Source: Saturnia japonica
Lineage: Eukaryota; Arthropoda; Insecta; Lepidoptera; Saturniidae
DNA: 64,000 nt
Reading direction: 5' to 3'
Assembly: GCA_033032175.1 (NCBI GenBank)
Contig: CM065316.1
Coordinates: 4,992,115-5,056,114, forward strand
Each line of letters opens with the position of its first letter. The first letter of the stretch is position 1. Positions 44,998-54,896 of this stretch are shown here, in pieces. A program made the position numbers and the translations under genes. The notes beneath the pieces are model-generated. The model was not told the DNA's origin and ran no database searches. It saw only the letters and a list, made by a program, of their open reading frames with translations.

Positions 44998-45628
44998 TAT
45001 ACCATTATAACATTAAATTATAAAGCAAAATAATCTAGATTTAATATTATAAAGCTCAAAGAGATTATTTTCCCGTTTGGTTGTTTCAACGCGATAATCT
45101 TTAGAACTATAAGTCGGATTTCAATCAAATATTTTTGCATTTTATACACCATTCTTGGAGGAAGGTTTACAGGTAGGAGCAGTAAACATGTACATCATGC
45201 AATCTCGCAAGCTGTAGGTAAATACGGAAAGAGAGAACACCGATAGGCATACACGGGTGAAACTTTGACACAGCTAGTGCAGAAATAAAACGTAAAGAAT
45301 CTACAAGTAGTATTGAGAACGAAAACTTAAAAACTTACAAAATTTCCAATTCCACCGCTACCAACCTTCATAAAGCAAGAGAGCACACTCATTAGAGCAC
45401 TCTGTTACGTGTTCCGAATGAGTCAAGTTCGCACATGTCACGCCGTTATACAAGCACGGCACCCTTTGTTTGCCTGCCGTATCCTCCTTGAATACTAAGC
45501 ATTACGTGAACCTGTGATTCTGTATTTCAAATTGTTGAATTTTTATCCTTTTACACGGTTTGTACATTTCTGAATATTGCTTTTCTGCTTACGAGTATAG
45601 TTAAGGAAAACCAAAGATACTACTGATA
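44998..45628. other. Nothing recognised
   Basis: AT-rich to moderate, with a GC-moderate patch at 45380-45490. No assignment. Confidence 0.45.
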
Positions 45629-45871
45629 GAGTCTGGCCATCGAAAGCTGTCCTTAGAAAACGGCGGCAATTTAAAAAATTCCGAAGCTGGTAACGCTAAA
45701 TAAACTCAGCATGAACGTAGTTGATACTGTGGCGACTGAACTAAAGACTATTTGTTGCATTCAGTCGCCACAGTATCAACTACGTTTACTCTGAGTTTAT
45801 TTAGCGTTAATAGCTTCAGATTTTTTTAAATTTCCGCCGTTTTCTTGGGACAGCTTTCGATGGCCAGACTC
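45629..45871. mobile_element. Foldback MITE, 243 bp
   Basis: Arms 45629-45740 and 45760-45871 are inverted copies of each other over 112 bp with few mismatches, around a 19-bp loop. The ends are GAGTCTGGCCATCG... and its complement, and the element is bracketed by TA on both sides, as expected for Tc1/mariner-mobilised MITEs. The high arm identity suggests a fairly recent origin or ongoing pairing-driven conversion. There is no coding capacity. Confidence 0.85.
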
Positions 45872-45919
45872 TATTACCAACTGTCATTAATAGTCATGCA
45901 TAAGTAATACTGCTTATTA
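45872..45919. other. Short gap
   Basis: Unassigned DNA between the MITE and a SINE. Confidence 0.5.
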
Positions 45920-46195
45920 CTTGTGACAGCCTATGCGGCTCACGCGTCGAACGTCATGAGTTCGAATCCCTACAGTGAGCTTTAGCTTTCGGTGAAGGAA
46001 AACATCGTGATGAAACCATAGCATTGTAGTAGAGTATTTTCTAATGTTCGATCGGCTAGCTACCACACTCACGTCGGAAATTTGTCGCAGAGCGACTATG
46101 GTTTCGATATCTGCACTAGAGAGGCAGTGCCCCCAATAGGCTTGAAGAACATTGATTGTTGCTATAACTCTAAATCAATAAAGATTTCAAAATGT
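45920..46195 (+). mobile_element. SINE-like element related to SINE-2
   Basis: 'gagttcgaatccctacag' at 45959-45976 is a good B box, followed by 'ggtgaaggaaaacatcgtga' and 'tgaaacca', then 'ctagctaccacactc'. It shares the B-box-to-body layout of SINE-2 but then continues into a different body. The A-box side is worn. Confidence 0.65.
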
Positions 46196-47134
46196 GGACA
46201 GATATAGTATACGTATAAACGATAACCAAAGAATGTATGGATAGTGTAAGAAATTATATGCATTAAAAAAAAATGTGAATAGTGTGAACACTTATCTCAT
46301 GAAAATAGTTGACTAACCATTTAAAAACCAGTGTGGTAAGATTTTGGATTCATTTCGCAATGAGTGTTCCAGAAATAATAATTAACTATAGGATATCTTA
46401 TAACCAGTAAGTATAATATTAATATCGGAGTTGTGGGTGAACATTCCAGCAGAACCGACTTCTGATGCTTCCAGATTATCGTGAAGTTCATTTAAGTTTA
46501 ATTAATTCAGTAATTTTTCCGATGAATTGGTATAGCATAATTTTTTTTTTTTAATTTGTATTTGTTATTATTTTTATTTCTTGTTGTTATAAGTAGTATG
46601 TATAAGTTACGATGGGACTGGCATGTCCTTAGCGATAAAAATTCCTAAATAAAATTAAGCTTATATAAATAATGTAAACAGTGAGATGGTAGAGAAGTGT
46701 AAAAAAGGAAAACATGTTATGCTGACCCTACTTAGATGGGACAAGGCAAGAAGAAAAATAGTAAACTTCAAACTCTCTTGCAATAATGTTTATACGTCAA
46801 ACTTTATAGGAAATTTTTGAACATCCTAAAATATTATCATAACCAACCCTTTGAGAAACCATGAAATAATCACACAAATTTCGGTTTAAATTACACGCTC
46901 CACCCCAAATCAAAATTCTTACTCAAATATCAAAGAAATCATTAACGTTTGAAACGCAATGAATGGACGTCGCTGGCTCCGAACACAATAAGCAAATCGG
47001 TCGATTTGGACAAAACAATTGTTCGACCCGCGCTGGTTTAATACAAGAACAAAGAAATGCCAAAATATCTAATAAGAAAATTTGCGTGTCCTAGTCGTGA
47101 AATAATTTTGTTAAAACGCTGTAATTTATATCAT
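46196..47134. other. No gene; patch at 46895-47050
   Basis: AT-rich except for 46895-47050, with 'gaatggacgtcgctggctcc' and 'cgacccgcgctggttt'. Unique in the window. No frame with family support. Confidence 0.35.
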
Positions 47135-47262
47135 ACATTCATCCAATACACACATGGAGTTGTTGTTCGAGTGATTTATACCGGCGGAATATCGATTCGA
47201 TGTCCGCAGGTTCGAACTCTGGCATGTACCAACTTATTTTTCGGAATTCACGTACATTTATA
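47135..47262 (+). mobile_element. SINE-3 (copy 1)
   Basis: 'gcaggttcgaactctggc' at 47206-47223 is a B box. The upstream 'gtgatttataccggcggaat' and the downstream 'atgtaccaactta' recur in reverse at 56885-57020. The tRNA-like head is about 75 bp. The 68-codon frame across it is incidental. Confidence 0.65.
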
Positions 47263-48104
47263 ATTTCGAAATGGTCATACTATTAAAAACTATTGCTATT
47301 GAAGACGTAGCGTGGGTAGATGCGGGTAAGAAAGGACCGGTGATTATGGCAATCTTTGGGAATGCCTATACCAACAGCAGTGGACGTCTTTCGGATGATA
47401 ATGATGGTGATGATGAAGTACAAATAATAATTGCATGAAAGAAGCGAGTGAGTAGTGTTTTCCACACAACAACCGATCACATTGGTCATATTTTTGTTTT
47501 AGTCAGCCAAATGCAAAATATTATTTCATCTCCTTTGATTTGTGGTCCATGGACTGTAACTTCTATTACAAAACACATTAAAAGTGTCGTTTCTATTAAA
47601 TGCTTGGGTAATATACCAATTATCTCAATGGTAGATAAATTGGCAAAAGCAAAGCAAACCAAAGCATAAAATTGCCTTTTTTATTCATTTACAGTTTATT
47701 ATGTAAACTACTAGATATTTCATTTTTATTCATCATTACTTACTTCGTTCTAGTTTCCTTGAATATGGATCAACTTGTCCGCCATCTGTTGTAAACTTAT
47801 TGTACTAACACACAAACCTTCGCGGGAGTGCGCCCAAGAAAGTATTATCGCATTTGGATAAATGCCTAGGGTACAAACAAACAAACAATAATTAATAATT
47901 TTTTTACGACAGACAAATATCTTCATTTTTACCTACTACGGACTTTTGTCTCCCTACACTGCATTATGTAGTTTACAATTAAAACGTATAAAAAAAATTA
48001 GAGAAAAGGTGAAATTAAGTATTTTATGGAACAACATAAAATTTTAAAGTAACTCTTAATAAATTTATGTAATCATGACAAAAATTAGTGAAAAAGTCAC
48101 GGGA
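47263..48104. other. Nothing recognised
   Basis: AT-rich. Frames at 47283-47489 (minus) and 47448-47669 (plus) have no recognisable domain and no flanking splice pattern that I trust. Confidence 0.4.
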
Positions 48105-48380
48105 GGGGCACTAATTCGCGAATAAATAATAAGGTCGAACTCTGAATTCTAAAGGCGGCAATTTTAACCTACACTCTTATCCTGATCACGGTATAATTTA
48201 TCTTAAGGAAAGAAAGGGGTGGGCTCGGCTGGGTCGCGGGCCAAGGGGGAGCGGGTGCTCACCCAAAAATTGGGTAAAAATGTTGCCAGCTAGCGATTAA
48301 ACCGTCGGGGAGATGCGTTGTATTAATCACCACCCGCTCGCAGTAGTCTTCGAAGATTTTTCGCGGTATCTGTATAAAGT
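48105..48380. other. GC-rich island 48105-48380
   Basis: Contains 'gtcacgggaggggcac', 'ctcggctgggtcgcgggcc' and 'accacccgctcgcagtagtc'. No open frame spans it and no second copy is present. It is one of the stronger candidates for a conserved non-coding element by contrast with its flanks. Confidence 0.3.
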
Positions 48381-49220
48381 AGTAAAAATATTTTATTTTT
48401 TCATTAAAAAACAATGTTCTTAAAAAAAACAATATATCCTTAAACATATAATTATTATCAGCATATTTTTAAGGTATAAAATAGCTAAAAAGTATGCAGT
48501 CTACCTTTTGTTAGGTGGGTACTGAAGCCCATAATACCTAATAATTCTATACAGTTAATAAAATGTATGTCTGTTTTGTTTGTCCCGGATAATCTCCGAA
48601 ATTACTTAGCCATGATTGCAACATTACATACGAGTGTGTCATTAAATTTAGTTTTCTATATTTATTATTAGCTCTATAGGAATCCATGTTGGTTGCCCTG
48701 TCCGTAGAAGGCGGGGTGGCCACCTTGGCTTTGTTTTAATATTTTCGCAGGCATTATGAAGGGTTTCGTTGCTTTCTAATAATTTCGGCTTCTGCTCGTG
48801 AAGTTTTGATAAAAGTTTTCGTTCTATCAATAATTAACGCGAGAGAACCTCGGTCTGCTGATGCGATTATAAAGCTTGCGGTCTTTTGTCTAATCTTTAT
48901 TATTTTTTAACTTCGGGAAAGGGTCAGTGGAGTTTTCTTTCATTAATCGAATTAGAATTTAAGGAACATTTATTTTTGATGTTTTCAATCATTGTTTTGT
49001 CAATTAACAGAGCCTTTATGTAGAGAGTTCCTAGTGATAATATTAGGTCCTTTACATATGAAATTGGCGTTATGTTGAATTGGCCACTTTGATTTCCGAT
49101 ATCTGGCGTTTGGTTAGAAATTGTAATTTCAAATTTAGGCTTGTGTATTTGTGTTTGGAATTTAGTGATTCATTTGTTTTTGTACACTTGATTTTTCATT
49201 GACATAATTCTTTTCACAAA
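48381..49220. other. No gene recognised
   Basis: AT-rich, with a GC-moderate patch at 48680-48760 ('gaaggcggggtggccacctt'). The 60-codon minus frame at 48648-48830 has no recognisable domain. The last 150 bases may be the worn 5' end of the adjoining mariner. Confidence 0.4.
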
Positions 49221-49573
49221 ATGAAAAACTTTAAATATCACGTTATTCAAGAACACGTGTCCCACCGTGGCATCAGCGCTGCAGAAACCGCTCAAAGGAT
49301 GAATGATGAATATGGGGATGCAACTTTAAAAGAAAGCACGGTACGTATTTGGTTTCAACGTTTTCGTTCTGAAAATATTTACCTACGAAACAAACACCGT
49401 GGACGGCCGGAGACCCCAGTTGATAATGAAGAATTAAAGGTGGTCGTAGAAGCGGATCCATCGCATAACACGTCAGAGTAAGCGGCATGCTTCGGTGTGA
49501 GTGATAAAAAAAAAATTTGCTTGAAACAAACTGAAAAAGTGAAAAAGCTCGATAAATGGGTACCTAATAATAT
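49221..49573 (+). pseudogene. Mariner transposase N-terminal fragment
   Basis: The first 86 codons form the paired helix-turn-helix DNA-binding region of a mariner transposase: 'RGISAAETAQRMNDEYG' (first helix-turn-helix), 'STVRIWFQRFRSENI' (second recognition helix region) and 'NKHRGRPET' (the GRP linker). A TAA replaces a leucine codon at 49479-49481. Reading on gives 'AACFGVS', an A-run frameshift, and 'KVKKLDKWVP', where the catalytic domain should begin. The catalytic aspartates are absent. The sequence differs from the larger mariner at 50840-54896, so it represents another mariner lineage. Confidence 0.85.
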
Positions 49574-49751
49574 AAGTTAACATCTTATTATAGAAAGTAC
49601 TAACCGAGTGCATAATAGGATTTCTCATCAGTATCATCTACTACACTTTAACCTCAGATAAGGCGATGAATTTTCGGGCAGCCAGTTTAGACTCCAAATT
49701 AAAAAAAAACTTCAAATGTTCAGCATTTGGTCACAATCTCACGTGATAATA
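49574..49751. other. Nothing recognised
   Basis: AT-rich DNA, possibly the truncated remainder of the mariner. No transposase motifs can be read. Confidence 0.4.
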
Positions 49752-49985
49752 AGTGGAAAACTTACTCTCAAGTGCAGCTGCCGGAACACACCTATTGGTG
49801 TTTGACGACAGATTTTCAACTTAAAGGTGGTAGCTAGCCAGGTGGGAATTAGAAAAAGTCCTACCACCATGCTATGGTTTCATAGCGTTGTAGTCCTTTA
49901 CCCAAAGCTCAGGCTCTTTGCAGGAAGTCGAACTTACGTCCATCCCCGCGGTGTTTTACACTCTACAACTGAGCCATCATTGCTA
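49752..49985 (-). mobile_element. SINE-2, near full-length copy (reverse)
   Basis: Read on the minus strand from 49985: an A-box-like 'tggctcagttgtagag', a B-box-like 'agttcgacttcctg', then 'gagcctgagctttgg', 'tgaaaccatagcatgg', 'cacctggctagctacc', 'caccaataggtgtgttccgg' and 'cagctgcacttgaga'. It is the best continuous copy for defining the family. The 78-codon frame on the plus strand is incidental. Confidence 0.8.
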
Positions 49986-50458
49986 CTACCTTGGATCGTG
50001 AAACTAATCAGAGAAACCAATTATTATAAATACATAATATGGTATAAACCCCTCTGCCACTGATGTGATGAACAAAATATTTTAATGTACGAACATAAAC
50101 AAAATACACAAAAATAAGTAAGCTCATTTGCATCGGTGCCAAATGGGCTCAGTGACGTCGACACACACAAACGAATGACACACACAAGTGGCTCCCATAA
50201 GATATAGTATGCCGGAAGAACGGGAAACTTCCACGAAATTTGCTCACCCAAATGACTACGCTTGTTTTTTGTAGGTGGGTGCTTATAACTTTACGTTGCA
50301 TTGTTGTGGATATGACTGTCTTTTTAATTACTATTTTAATTGATATTTTTTTAGGCATGTTATGGAAAAATGATGAGAATGATTTTTGACGATGTGCGCA
50401 CGTGCTAACACTAACTGTGTGCACCATGAATTTGCTTACTAAGCTTATTCTTTTTATC
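49986..50458. other. Nothing recognised
   Basis: AT-rich to moderate DNA. Overlapping minus frames at 50024-50251 and 50149-50460 have no recognisable domain. Confidence 0.4.
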
Positions 50459-50690
50459 ATAGCACGGCAAAGTGATGGAGAGCACAGTGTAATCCAATAT
50501 CATCATTATACTTAAAGGATTCCATATTGTAGGAAAGAGGGAAGACACGAGCCAGGAGACAGTTTCACAGCTTCACAGTACGGTAAACATAAGACGTAGT
50601 CTTTGTTCGTTCCGAGATCGAGGTTACCGTAAAGCTGTGGCTCTGGAGTCCAGCTCATGTAGTTCTGTTACATTATGGTGAAGATTGGCA
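50459..50690 (-). pseudogene. LINE ORF2 tail fragment next to a family-R scrap
   Basis: 50459-50495 is a scrap of repeat R. From about 50680 leftwards the minus strand aligns with the tail half of the LINE fragment at 21486-21851: 'tttacggtaacctcgatctc' parallels 'ttttacggttacttccatctc' there, and the end '..CLLARVFPLSYNMESF' parallels 'YLAANVFPPSYDIGSLKR'. Stops and frame changes interrupt it. Confidence 0.55.
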
Positions 50691-50839
50691 AAATAAGTAT
50701 AAAATCTAACGCGCTTACTTAAGTACACCCATCCATTTTTGTTATTGCACGAACAGTGATTCTACGATATGAAAAAAAAAAGATTTTTTTAAACATTAAA
50801 TGGCAATATACAGTTAATATTTGGACCGTTGGATACATA
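50691..50839. other. Gap before mariner
   Basis: AT-rich DNA with no assignment. Confidence 0.5.
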
Positions 50840-51043
50840 TAGGGTCGGGTAAAAGTGTTTTCGCATAATATAGATATAAACTTGTTATAAAATATCTTTG
50901 GCTGTACTATTTATTTGTATCTGGCAGGTTTTGGTAACATTAAAAAGGTTACATTAAAAATAAAAAATTGTTTCCCGCTATTTTTCATTTGTTTTTCTGT
51001 CTGTAAAAATGAGTGAATCTAATGAAGTAGTTCGATATATTTT

Positions 51044-51048
51044 AAAAT
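51044..51048. repeat. Target-site duplication, left (AAAAT)
   Basis: The five bases AAAAT directly precede the left LTR and occur again directly after the right LTR at 53856-53860. Five bp is normal for Ty3/gypsy integrases. Confidence 0.88.
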
Positions 51049-51148
51049 TGGAACAACAGAGAAACTACAGGGTAGGAAGCTGACTGATTTATTAAAATAA
51101 TGACACCTACCTACATATGTCAACCATCGACAATATGCAAACCCCACA
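51049..51148 (-). repeat. 3' LTR of the gypsy element
   Basis: 100 bp from tggaacaac to ccccaca. It matches the other LTR with one difference, G versus A, in the 'aataatgacacc' / 'aataataacacc' block. Such short LTRs are known in the Mag branch of insect Ty3/gypsy elements. Confidence 0.9.
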
Positions 51149-51327
51149 TGGTCCCCCTTCAAATCTCATACTACTAAAATATATTCTTAACCTAACATCA
51201 AATTAAGACCTTACATGCTAATAGACTACACACTTACACATACATATTACACACTAACATTAGTTTACATTACACTATATAAACTGAAATGGAACAGGAT
51301 GCCATCTAGTTTTTACAAAGTTTTTAC
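51149..51327 (-). other. 3' untranslated part of the gypsy element
   Basis: Lies between the last stop codon and the 3' LTR. On the minus strand the sequence just before the LTR should hold the polypurine tract, and 'gaagggggacc' next to the LTR (plus-strand 'ggtcccccttc' at 51150-51160) fits that role. Confidence 0.6.
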
Positions 51328-53340
51328 TTATTTTCGCACTTTAGCTCGATTATAAGCGCGCATAGCACGCGCTGATGCGCCCGGCGATGGAGGCGTCAGA
51401 GAACGCACGGCGCGTTGTTGTGGTGCTACGGGAGTTAAAGGCTGTTCTATAAGGTTCCTATCCGACCCATCCCTCGCTACTTCTTCACATGTATCATCGG
51501 CAACTCTGTCTTGTTCCAACGAATTATCGTTGTTCTTTTCAGAACCTAAATTATTGCGCGACAGAGAATACCTATCGGTAGGTTTTAAAGAAATGATTTG
51601 GTCCTGATGCCTACGCCACTGTAATCCATCGCCCACACTTAACTTTATATGATATCGGACCCTTTTTTTTTATAACTTTTCCTTTCACCCATTTACTGTT
51701 TTTCTCCCTATAACCTCGTGCAAGCACGGGGTCACCGACCTGAATGTCTCGATCCTGACCACCTTTGTACTCTAGTTGACGCTGTTGAGCATTACGCACG
51801 ACAGTGGCAACATCCGGTCGCAATGCGTCGAGTCGCCCGCGTAATCGGTTCCCTAATAGCGCCATGGATGGTGAAATATCTGTTGTCGCATGCTCCACGT
51901 TACGATATTGAAATAAAAATTTACAAAGCGCTTTAGACATATTTTCGCCTTCATGTAGGCTCGTTTCATTACTTTTTTTACTGTCTTGACCGCATTCTCC
52001 ACCGCCCCGTTACTTTGAGGACGATAAGGGGCCGACGTTATATGTTTTATACAGTTTTTTCTACAATATTCATTAAAATCTAAAGACAGAAACGGCGGCC
52101 CGTTATCAGTAACTATTTGCAACGGTAGCCCAAATCTTGCAAATATGGATCTCAAGATAATTATTGTAGATTCTGCGTCTATTCGTTTCATTTCTAACGC
52201 TTCGATCCATTTGGAATTCGCGTCGATTACAATAAAATATTTTTTTCCCCCATATTCAGTAAAATCTACGTGAATACGTTGCCAAGGTTTTAAGGGGAAC
52301 TCCCAGGAGTGTAAGACTGCGTGTGGAGGTGTGTCCCTCACAGCACGACAAGTCTCACAAGACTGACATACTTTTTCAATATCTATGTCCAGGCCCGGCC
52401 AGTAAACATAGCTACGCGACAAATTTTTAATTTTATTTATACCCAAGTGCCCCTCATGAATCTCCTCTAAAATTCTCCTACGTAAATTTGGGGGAATTAC
52501 TAATCTGTATTTAAAAATTAAACATCCTAAGTCGAGTACAATATCTTCTTTCCGCATAAAATACGGTTTCTCCTCGTTACAAACGGTTATCGGCGGCCAA
52601 CCGAACAATACATAACCCTTAATTTTACTAAGAAGCTTATCTTTACCTGTTTCTATTCCGATCTCTTTAAAATCTACTGGTATTGTTTCTCGGACTAAAT
52701 CGGTATAACTGACGGTTTCTGTGTGCTGTCTCTCATACGGTAGCGGTAATCGCGACAGGACGTCCGCAGGTCCGTTATCAATCGACTTAACGAATTTAAC
52801 TGAGAAATCATACGCAGCTAATCGAACGGCCCATCGCTGTAAGCGGCTAGCTGCCGTCTGAGGAATTCCAACTTTTTGCTCGAAAATATAACTTAGCGGT
52901 TGGTGGTCAGTACGTAAAATAAATCGGCGACCGTATATATACTGGTGGTGTTTAGTTATGCCAAAGAAAATCGCTAGCGCTTCTTTATCGAGTTGGCTAT
53001 AATTTTTTTCAGCCGGATTGAGCGTCCTTTGAGATACAGCTAATAGGACGTTCAGTACCGTCCGGGTAGACGTGCGCCAGCACTGCGCCCAGCCCGTACG
53101 CACTACTATCTACCGCTAAGACAAGCGGCCGCGACGAATCGTAGTGTGCTAACACCTTATCACTAGAGAGTGCGCTTTTTGCCATAGAAAACGCTTGCTC
53201 ACATTGACTGACTGATTGACTGTCCCAATCCTACGTCTTTCCCTTTTTCAAGAAGACCATGTAGGGGGTGTAATATAATACTCAGATTGGGAATAAATTT
53301 ACCGTAATAGTTTAACATTCCTAAAAAACTTTTTAACTGG
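51328..53340 (-). pseudogene. Gypsy pol remnant: RT end, RNase H, integrase
   Basis: From 53338 on the minus strand: the RT end 'LKSFLGMLNYYGKFIPNL', then after a frame change RNase H ('NYSQLDKEALAIFFGITKHH' and 'FILRTDHQPLSYIF'), the integrase zinc finger ('HEGHLGINKIKN' ... 'CQSCETC'), the catalytic core ('WQRIHVDF', 'IVTDNGPPF', 'GAVENAVK' with the D,D,E residues visible), then the 'GPISYKV' C-terminal region. The uninterrupted frame is 53103-51853. A frame change near 51900 and another near 51640 separate the last 110 and 102 codons. No protease or RT active site remains. Confidence 0.9.
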
Positions 53341-53506
53341 GTGAAAGGAAAAGTTATACAAAAAACGGGTCCGATATCATATAAAGTTAGTGTGGGTGAT
53401 GGATTACAGTGGCGTAGGCATCAGGACCAAATAATTTCTTTAAAACCTACCGATAGGTATTCTCTGTCGCGCAATAATTTAGGTTCTGAAAAGAACAACG
53501 ATAATT
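53339..53506 (+). repeat. Inverted copy of the 3' end of pol
   Basis: This 168-bp piece encodes 'GKVIQKTGPISYKVSVGDGL' on the plus strand, opposite to the element, and matches 51525-51692 in reverse complement. I count about four substitutions and one 1-base indel between them. The indel keeps the frame open here but breaks it at 51640. It joins the RT remnant on one side and the gag start on the other. Confidence 0.88.
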
Positions 53507-53691
53507 ACATAACATACATGTGAAGAATCGCACATCAGGGAATACATAGAATCCCCGACCACAGTAATTAATAACGGAACACACAATTCAGTCTTGATTT
53601 CGTTTAACAAAATGTATTGCTTTACTCGTCGAATATACGCGGGCCACTGTTCAGAATTCATCTCGAACGGTTCTAATTTTCCAATCGGCAT
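53507..53691 (-). pseudogene. Gypsy gag, first 55 or so codons
   Basis: The frame begins MPIGKLEPFEMNSEQWPAYI and continues 'RVKQYILLNEI' and 'VPLLITVVGDSMYSLMCD', which is how the Gag of this branch of insect Ty3/gypsy elements begins. It is cut at about 53507 by the inverted piece. The nucleocapsid zinc knuckles are lost. The start lies 64 bp inside the 5' LTR, as expected. Confidence 0.8.
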
Positions 53692-53738
53692 TGTATTTCG
53701 AACAGTTTATGCACTTTAACTCTTAAATAAACGCGTAA

Positions 53739-53755
53739 ATTCGCCTCGTCGCCAG
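53739..53755 (-). promoter_or_regulatory. Probable primer-binding site
   Basis: Directly inside the 5' LTR the minus strand reads ctggcgacgaggcg, a TGGCGAC-type primer-binding site one base from the LTR. Which tRNA primes synthesis cannot be settled without a tRNA set. Confidence 0.6.
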
Positions 53756-53855
53756 TGGAACAACAGAGAAACTACAGGGTAGGAAGCTGACTGATTTATT
53801 AAAATAATAACACCTACCTACATATGTCAACCATCGACAATATGCAAACCCCACA
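53756..53855 (-). repeat. 5' LTR of the gypsy element
   Basis: 100 bp, same ends as the 3' LTR, with one difference. As the 5' LTR it would carry the promoter, though no clear TATA box is visible in so short an LTR. Confidence 0.9.
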
Positions 53856-53860
53856 AAAAT
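53856..53860. repeat. Target-site duplication, right (AAAAT)
   Basis: Second copy of AAAAT. Removing the retrotransposon and one AAAAT restores an open mariner frame across the junction. Confidence 0.88.
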
Positions 53861-54896
53861 ATCATTACAAAAAAGGCAAAAATGCAACTCTAGCAGTGAA
53901 AATAATTTGTTATGTTTATGAACCTAATGCAGTGTCAGTAAGAGTAGCACAAAGTTGGTATAAAAGTTTTCAGTCCGGAAATTTTGATGTTCAAAGATGC
54001 ACCTCTCTCTGGTCGCCCTGTTACGAATAAAATGGATGCCATTTTTGAAAAAATGTAACAAGATCGGCATATCAGTAGTTACGATGTAGCTAAAAAACTG
54101 GAAATTGACCACAAAACAGTTTTAGGCCATTTGAAGAAAGCTGGCTATACCAAAAAGCTCGATATTGGTGAACCGTATACTCATTTGCGATTTATTATTG
54201 AGACGTAATAACACCGAGCCGTTTTTGAAGAGACTGATAACTGGCGATGAAAAGTGGATCACGTACGATAAGAAGGTGCGAAAAAGTTCATGGTATAAGG
54301 TCGGCCAAGCTTCACAGACTGTGGCTAAACCTGGGCTAACTCGAAATAAGGTGATGCTGTGTGTATGATGGGACTGGACGGGCATTGTTCATTATTAGCT
54401 TTTACCGCCTAGTAAAACCATCGATTCGGATCTCTACTGCCAACAACTGATGAGATTAAAGGAAGCAGTTGAGAGAAACCGTCCACAATTTTGTCAACAG
54501 GAAGGGTGCGGTCGTTCATCACGATAACGCTAGACCACACACATCTTTATCCACTCAGTAAAAATTGAGAGAGCTTGACTGGGAGGTGTTAGTGCATACA
54601 CCATATAGCCCTGATCTTGCACCTTCAGATTTTCACCTGTTTCGGCCTCTTCAGAATTCTTTAGGATCTGTAAGGTTATAACATCAAGAGAGGACTGCCA
54701 AAACTATTTGTCGCGTTTTTTTGATCAGAAGTCTCAAAGTTTCTACAGCAACGGGATCATGTCTCTACCTACAAAATCGCAGAAAGTCATCGAACAAAAC
54801 GGCACATTTATACTGTAAATATAATTATGTAAATAAACTTTGAAAAAAATGTCTTGAGTTTTCATATAAAATGCCAAGAAATTTTTCCCATACCTA

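Larger units (their letters stand above)
51049..53855 (-). mobile_element. Ty3/gypsy LTR retrotransposon, internally rearranged
   Basis: The element has TG...CA ends, two 100-bp LTRs, a tRNA-primer-like site beside the 5' LTR and gag and pol remnants, all reading on the minus strand. At 2807 bp it is much shorter than the usual 4.5-6 kb. Most of gag, the protease and most of the reverse transcriptase are deleted. In their place stands a 168-bp inverted copy of the 3' end of pol. It interrupts the mariner transposase. Confidence 0.92.
51009..54818 (+). pseudogene. Mariner transposase pseudogene
   Basis: It starts at ATG 51009 (MSESNEVVRYIL), is interrupted at 51048 and resumes in the same frame at 53861 (KYHYKKGKNATLAV). 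'VSVRVAQSWYKSFQSGNFDV' is the DNA-binding second helix region. A one-base insertion follows near 53993. Later pieces read 'HKTVLGHLKKAGYTKKL', 'LITGDEKWITYD' (first catalytic D), 'HHDNARPH' (second D, near 54517) and 'YSPDLAPSDFHLF' (third D, DD34D type). The final stop is TAA at 54816-54818. In-frame stops in the remnant include TAA after 'EKM', TGA and TAG after 'MLCV', and frameshifts. The gene was dead or has died since; it cannot encode an active enzyme. Confidence 0.85.
50840..54896 (+). mobile_element. Mariner element split by a gypsy retrotransposon
   Basis: The imperfect terminal inverted repeats start 'tagggtcgggtaaaagtg' at 50840 and, on the complement, 'taggtatgggaaaaattt' from 54896. 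Subtracting the 2807-bp retrotransposon and the duplicated 5 bp leaves about 1245 bp, close to the usual mariner length of about 1.3 kb. The encoded transposase is of the cecropia type by sequence resemblance. Which TA was duplicated is ambiguous because both flanks are AT-rich. Confidence 0.88.

Noticed and set aside
49221..49481. Domesticated mariner DNA-binding protein
   Set aside because: The 86-codon frame is open, but the coding resemblance continues past the stop and then a frameshift, so it is a decaying transposase rather than a selected short protein.
51718..51936. 72-codon plus-strand frame
   Set aside because: It is the antisense shadow of the gypsy integrase region.
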